A stretch of 64,000 nucleotides of DNA from contig JAAMEZ010000014.1 of NCBI GenBank assembly GCA_013322215.1, positions 124,001-188,000 on the forward strand, given 5' to 3'. A model generated the notes under the pieces. The model had not been told where the DNA came from. It worked only from the letters and a program-made list of their open reading frames with translations, and searched no databases. Positions 61,050-64,000 of the stretch are shown here, piece after piece. The first letter of the stretch is position 1. Every line of letters begins with the position of its first letter. This stretch comes from Martinezella rhizogenes. Its GTDB lineage: Bacteria > Pseudomonadota > Alphaproteobacteria > Rhizobiales > Rhizobiaceae. Made by a program: the position numbers and the translations under genes.

Positions 61050-62536
61050 GTGCGCAGACGGATATGCAGACGTCGGACGCACGCGTCATTTTGCAGCTGA
61101 AGACCGTGCTCTGGCTAATCTTGGCGATCTTCATCTGCCTGACGATTCTCGCCAGGCTTGTCCAGCTTTCCATGTTCTTCGATGGAACCATCTATGCCAG
61201 TATCGCCAGGAATATGGCACAGGGCCACGGTACGCCATGGACGCCTTATTTCTCCAATGGTTTGTTTTCGGCCTTTGCCGAGCATCCGCCGTTGATGATG
61301 TGGCTGGAGGCCATCGGTTTCCTTATCTTTGGCGACACGATCGCTGTTGAGAAATGCTTTTCATTTCTCACCTTGCTCGCAAGTGGACTCCTGCTGACGG
61401 AAATATGGAAGCGCCTGCACCGCAATGATGCGTGGATGGCTGCGATGGCACCCTTTGCGCTTCTCATGGCCGCAATTCCCGGCCGGGTCAGTTGGGCATT
61501 CGCCAATGGGATGCTTGAAAATCAACTGACGGCTTTTTCGTTGGCAGCACTGCTTCTCGTCGTCATCGCATATGAGCAGCCCGAGGAAACGGGCCGGAAA
61601 CACCTTCTTCTGATTGCTGCCAGTGGCGCTTTCACAGTTCTTTGTGTGGCGACAAAAGGTCCGGTGGGTTTGTTTCCGCTTGCCGCACCGGGTTTGCACT
61701 GGTTGTCTCTTCGGCAGATTTCGTGGCGGCATGCCCTTTGGGATACATTGCTTCTGACCCTTGTCCTGACTGCCGCATTTGTGATCCTCTGGCAATTCGA
61801 GGAGCCACGAGACGCAATCCGTCGCTATCTTTCCGTTCAATTGCTGCCAAGCCTGAATGGACAGCGTGGCCACAACGGCGCTGGATGGGCAGCCGTCCGC
61901 ACATTCCTGCGCGTCAGTGCATACCCGATCACCGCCGCGTCGATCTTGCTTATCACGGCTCATGGGCTGGGAATAAAAGTGCTGGATGGCTTTGAACAAC
62001 ATGAACTGCGACTGCGCCGCGCAGCATTCCTGGTATCCGTCGGCTTTTCGGCCTCCCTGCCCCTTCTTCTCAGTCCTCGTGTTTCGAGCTTTTATTTCAA
62101 CCCGGCGCTTATTTATCTGTCGGCGGGTCTTAGCGTAATTTTGACCCCTGCCCTCGTCGGTGTTTTCTCAAGATTGAGTCTCAACGGACGATCTCGACTG
62201 CAGCTAATTCTGGCTTTATTCCTCGCAGGTGCCGTACTCTCGGTCGCCGCCAATTTCGGCCGACCCGGAGGCGATCATCCCGCAATCGAAAATGCATCCA
62301 GGATCGCCGACACAGCATGCGGCGGTGATGGGAGATGCGCCGTCTCCGGCTGCGGAAGCGTGTTGCAGGATTGGGCGCTCCACGCCTACCTGCAACGTCG
62401 TCACAAAACGAGCCTTGAAGATGATGCCGATACCCCACACCGGTTTCTGGTCGTGGGCGCAAATTGCCAGGAACATACCAAAGGGTTTCGAGAGACCGGT
62501 GTCGAGCTGGAGCGCTATCGTTTTTTGGAACGCTGA
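61040..62536 (+). CDS. GT39/ArnT-like membrane glycosyltransferase
   Basis: 498 residues with about eleven hydrophobic segments. The first periplasmic loop carries the acidic site (FFDGTIYASIARNMAQGHGTPWTPYF), followed by FAEHPPLMMWLEAIGFLIFGDT, the PMT/ArnT pattern. It transfers a sugar from polyprenyl phosphate to a periplasmic acceptor such as lipid A, a glycan or a protein. It is coupled to the GT2-GtrA gene, the expected donor synthase. Confidence 0.9.
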   Translation: MEVSAQTDMQTSDARVILQLKTVLWLILAIFICLTILARLVQLSMFFDGTIYASIARNMAQGHGTPWTPYFSNGLFSAFAEHPPLMMWLEAIGFLIFGDTIAVEKCFSFLTLLASGLLLTEIWKRLHRNDAWMAAMAPFALLMAAIPGRVSWAFANGMLENQLTAFSLAALLLVVIAYEQPEETGRKHLLLIAASGAFTVLCVATKGPVGLFPLAAPGLHWLSLRQISWRHALWDTLLLTLVLTAAFVILWQFEEPRDAIRRYLSVQLLPSLNGQRGHNGAGWAAVRTFLRVSAYPITAASILLITAHGLGIKVLDGFEQHELRLRRAAFLVSVGFSASLPLLLSPRVSSFYFNPALIYLSAGLSVILTPALVGVFSRLSLNGRSRLQLILALFLAGAVLSVAANFGRPGGDHPAIENASRIADTACGGDGRCAVSGCGSVLQDWALHAYLQRRHKTSLEDDADTPHRFLVVGANCQEHTKGFRETGVELERYRFLER

Positions 62537-62762
62537 TTACACCCCAGGCATACTGTCAGCTCGGGTTTCCTGCCAAACCTGGTCATCATTGGCTAATGAT
62601 TGCAGTTCAAGCTGTGTGCTGGTTCCGCCGACTGGTGCTGAAGATCGAACATGGACATCCCCATTGTTGCAATCCGGCGTTTGGCGATAACCATCGCTTC
62701 ACGTCGCTCTCAATTCCTGACATATATGCGGAAAGGCGGCTTGCCGTCGTGGATATGGCGTC

Positions 62763-63089
62763 ATGAACGGATCAACACCGGAAAAAAGCAAGATGCGCGC
62801 ACCTGCGGGCTCCGTTACGGGGCTTTGCTCCGCGTCCGCGACGATGTTTGCAGTGGGAATGGCCTTTCTGGGCTACTGGGGAGTGTATGACCAAGGGCCT
62901 TGGCGCATATCCGATTATTTTGTGGTGGCCTTAGCCATCATCGGATTTGCGGCTCTCGGTTCCGTGCCCTGGATCGTAACGACGCCTGTAGCGGAAGAAG
63001 AGGCAGAAAAAGTTGTCGGTGCCAGGCGCGCTCTGGCATTGGGGGTCGCCTTGATCTGGCTGTCCGTTTGCGTCGCGGTATTCACCTGA
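62763..63089 (+). CDS. Small membrane protein, unknown
   Basis: 108 residues with three hydrophobic helices (about 19-42, 52-72 and 88-107) joined by short polar loops (VYDQGPWRISDYF, TTPVAEEEAEKVVGARRAL). The first ATG lacks a clear ribosome-binding site; an internal ATG at 62793 has GGAAAA upstream and may be used instead. It is not recognised as a named family. Confidence 0.55.
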   Translation: MNGSTPEKSKMRAPAGSVTGLCSASATMFAVGMAFLGYWGVYDQGPWRISDYFVVALAIIGFAALGSVPWIVTTPVAEEEAEKVVGARRALALGVALIWLSVCVAVFT

Positions 63090-63312
63090 TCCGTTCTGCC
63101 CGACTTCCATACGGGCAGCATGTCCTCACTCTCGGCGATGAGGGGTCTCGATCGTCATCCAAACGATAGCAGGCTTCCAAACTCCCTAGCCGCCAGGAAT
63201 ACCTGCCTGCCAGGCTATGCGAACGCCTCGAAAGTATCGCGGAGCTTTTATTCTCCCGCTTCATCGAGATACATGACATAATCAACGGCCATATGCAGCT
63301 GGAGCATTTTCG

Positions 63313-64000
63313 ATGCAACGCGAAGCGGTCTGGACGCTGGCTTTGTTTGTTCTTCTTGTGTTTAGCGCCGCAGTCGGCTCGACATTGCGTGCGAGATTAC
63401 CTGCCCCGCATCGCAGCAGCGAGACAATAGACTTCCTCCGGGTCGTCACGGCCCTTCTCGTCACTTTTGCCGCACTTGTCATGAGCTTGCTTTTGGCATC
63501 GGAACTGAATGCGTTCACAACGGCATCTCACGATCGCAACCGCTACGCCTCCGGTCTGGCCGAGATGGACCGCTGCCTGAGGAACTATGGCCCGGCATTG
63601 GATAATGAGCGGCAACTTCTGCGCAGCTACACAACCGCTGTCATTGCCAGCACATGGCCAGGTGAGCCAATTCCACCGGGGGTGACATATCCTGACATAT
63701 CAAAATTGCCTTTGACCGGCGAAGCGCCCGCTCTTGGAGCAATTCTCAACGACATGGGGCTCGGCATTGCCCGCGAACAGCCAGCCGATCCCTTGCATCA
63801 GCTACTCGTAACCCGTTGCAATCAGCTCTTCAGCAATCTCTTGGCGGCGCGATGGACCGTGATCGAGGACGCGCACGGCTCGCTTTCAGCACCGTTCCTC
63901 GGCGTCCTGATCTTCTGGCTTATGCTGGTATTCCTAAGCTTCGGTCTTCAAGCTCCCAGAAACCCGCTCACGGGTTCCATTGTCGCCGTCGCCATCGTCT
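63313..64000 (+). CDS. DUF4239 (bestrophin-like) membrane protein, 5' part
   Basis: The frame opens at the ATG at 63313 and runs off the right edge after about 229 residues. A hydrophobic N-terminal helix is followed by a polar segment, a second helix (VVTALLVTFAALVMSLLLASELNAF), the soluble stretch beginning TTASHDRNRYASGLAEMDRCL, and a third helix near the edge (LGVLIFWLMLVFLSFGL). This is the layout of DUF4239 proteins of about 250-260 residues. Function unknown. Confidence 0.75.
   Translation, partial: MQREAVWTLALFVLLVFSAAVGSTLRARLPAPHRSSETIDFLRVVTALLVTFAALVMSLLLASELNAFTTASHDRNRYASGLAEMDRCLRNYGPALDNERQLLRSYTTAVIASTWPGEPIPPGVTYPDISKLPLTGEAPALGAILNDMGLGIAREQPADPLHQLLVTRCNQLFSNLLAARWTVIEDAHGSLSAPFLGVLIFWLMLVFLSFGLQAPRNPLTGSIVAVAIV

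Noticed and set aside
1..64000. CRISPR array
   Set aside because: No regularly spaced repeat series with unique spacers was seen. The only short regular repeats are the three iteron-like copies in the rep gene and the tandem 11-mer by int.

Overview
The window looks like a chromosome or large replicon of a rhizobial alphaproteobacterium (Hyphomicrobiales). The signs are a Porin_2-type major porin, a GC-rich coding style, rhizobial small secreted proteins, and a conjugative element of the trb/traG/DUF3363-relaxase/DUF2840/RepA/DUF2285 type common in that order. No rRNA, tRNA or CRISPR array was recognised.

Layout. (1) 1-1.2 kb: the C-terminal end of an NrsF-like membrane protein and an IS66-like transposase remnant. 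(2) 1.4-11.6 kb: an unusual accessory cluster read mostly leftwards. It holds an alpha-oxoamine synthase with a LysR regulator, two PhoB-like regulators with atypical receiver domains, a HEPN-nucleotidyltransferase fusion, and an operon of a class III aminotransferase, a ThDP-dependent acetolactate-synthase-like enzyme and an SDR oxidoreductase, with a GntR/FCD regulator. (3) 11.7-15.7 kb: a divergent polyamine/opine-type ABC importer (ATPase, two permeases, binding protein). A palindromic motif centred on TTTTGNTGCAACAAAA occurs in pairs in three promoter regions, tying regions 2 and 3 together. I read this as one small-molecule synthesis or turnover system with its own sensing. (4) 15.8-18.2 kb: a SLATT/DUF4231 protein, a ClpP-like periplasmic protein, a small secreted peptide and a Nuc-like phospholipase D. 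(5) 18.4-20.2 kb: an AbiEi/AbiEii toxin-antitoxin pair.

(6) 20.3-49.9 kb: an integrative and conjugative element backbone, nearly all on the minus strand. It has the trb mating-pair genes (trbI, G, F, L, K, J, E, D, C, B), a ribbon-helix-helix protein, the coupling protein TraG, a DUF3363 relaxase with a candidate oriT containing an IncP-like TATCCTG/C nick site, a lytic transglycosylase, TraF peptidase, a RepA-type initiator with iteron-like repeats inside its 3' end, an AlpA-like regulator, DUF2285/DUF736/DUF2493 genes, a Toprim protein, a ParB-nuclease protein, DUF932 and a tyrosine integrase. One rightward EEP-nuclease gene interrupts the series. The attachment sites could not be located.

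(7) 50.4-51.5 kb: a porin gene, then about 1 kb without a clear gene. (8) 52.6-62.5 kb: a surface polysaccharide cluster with an FkbM methyltransferase carrying a coiled-coil tail, a glycosyltransferase with three GT4 domains, Wzm/Wzt ABC exporter genes, a GT2-GtrA fusion and a GT39/ArnT-like membrane glycosyltransferase. (9) 62.8-64 kb: a small membrane protein and the start of a DUF4239 protein cut by the window edge.
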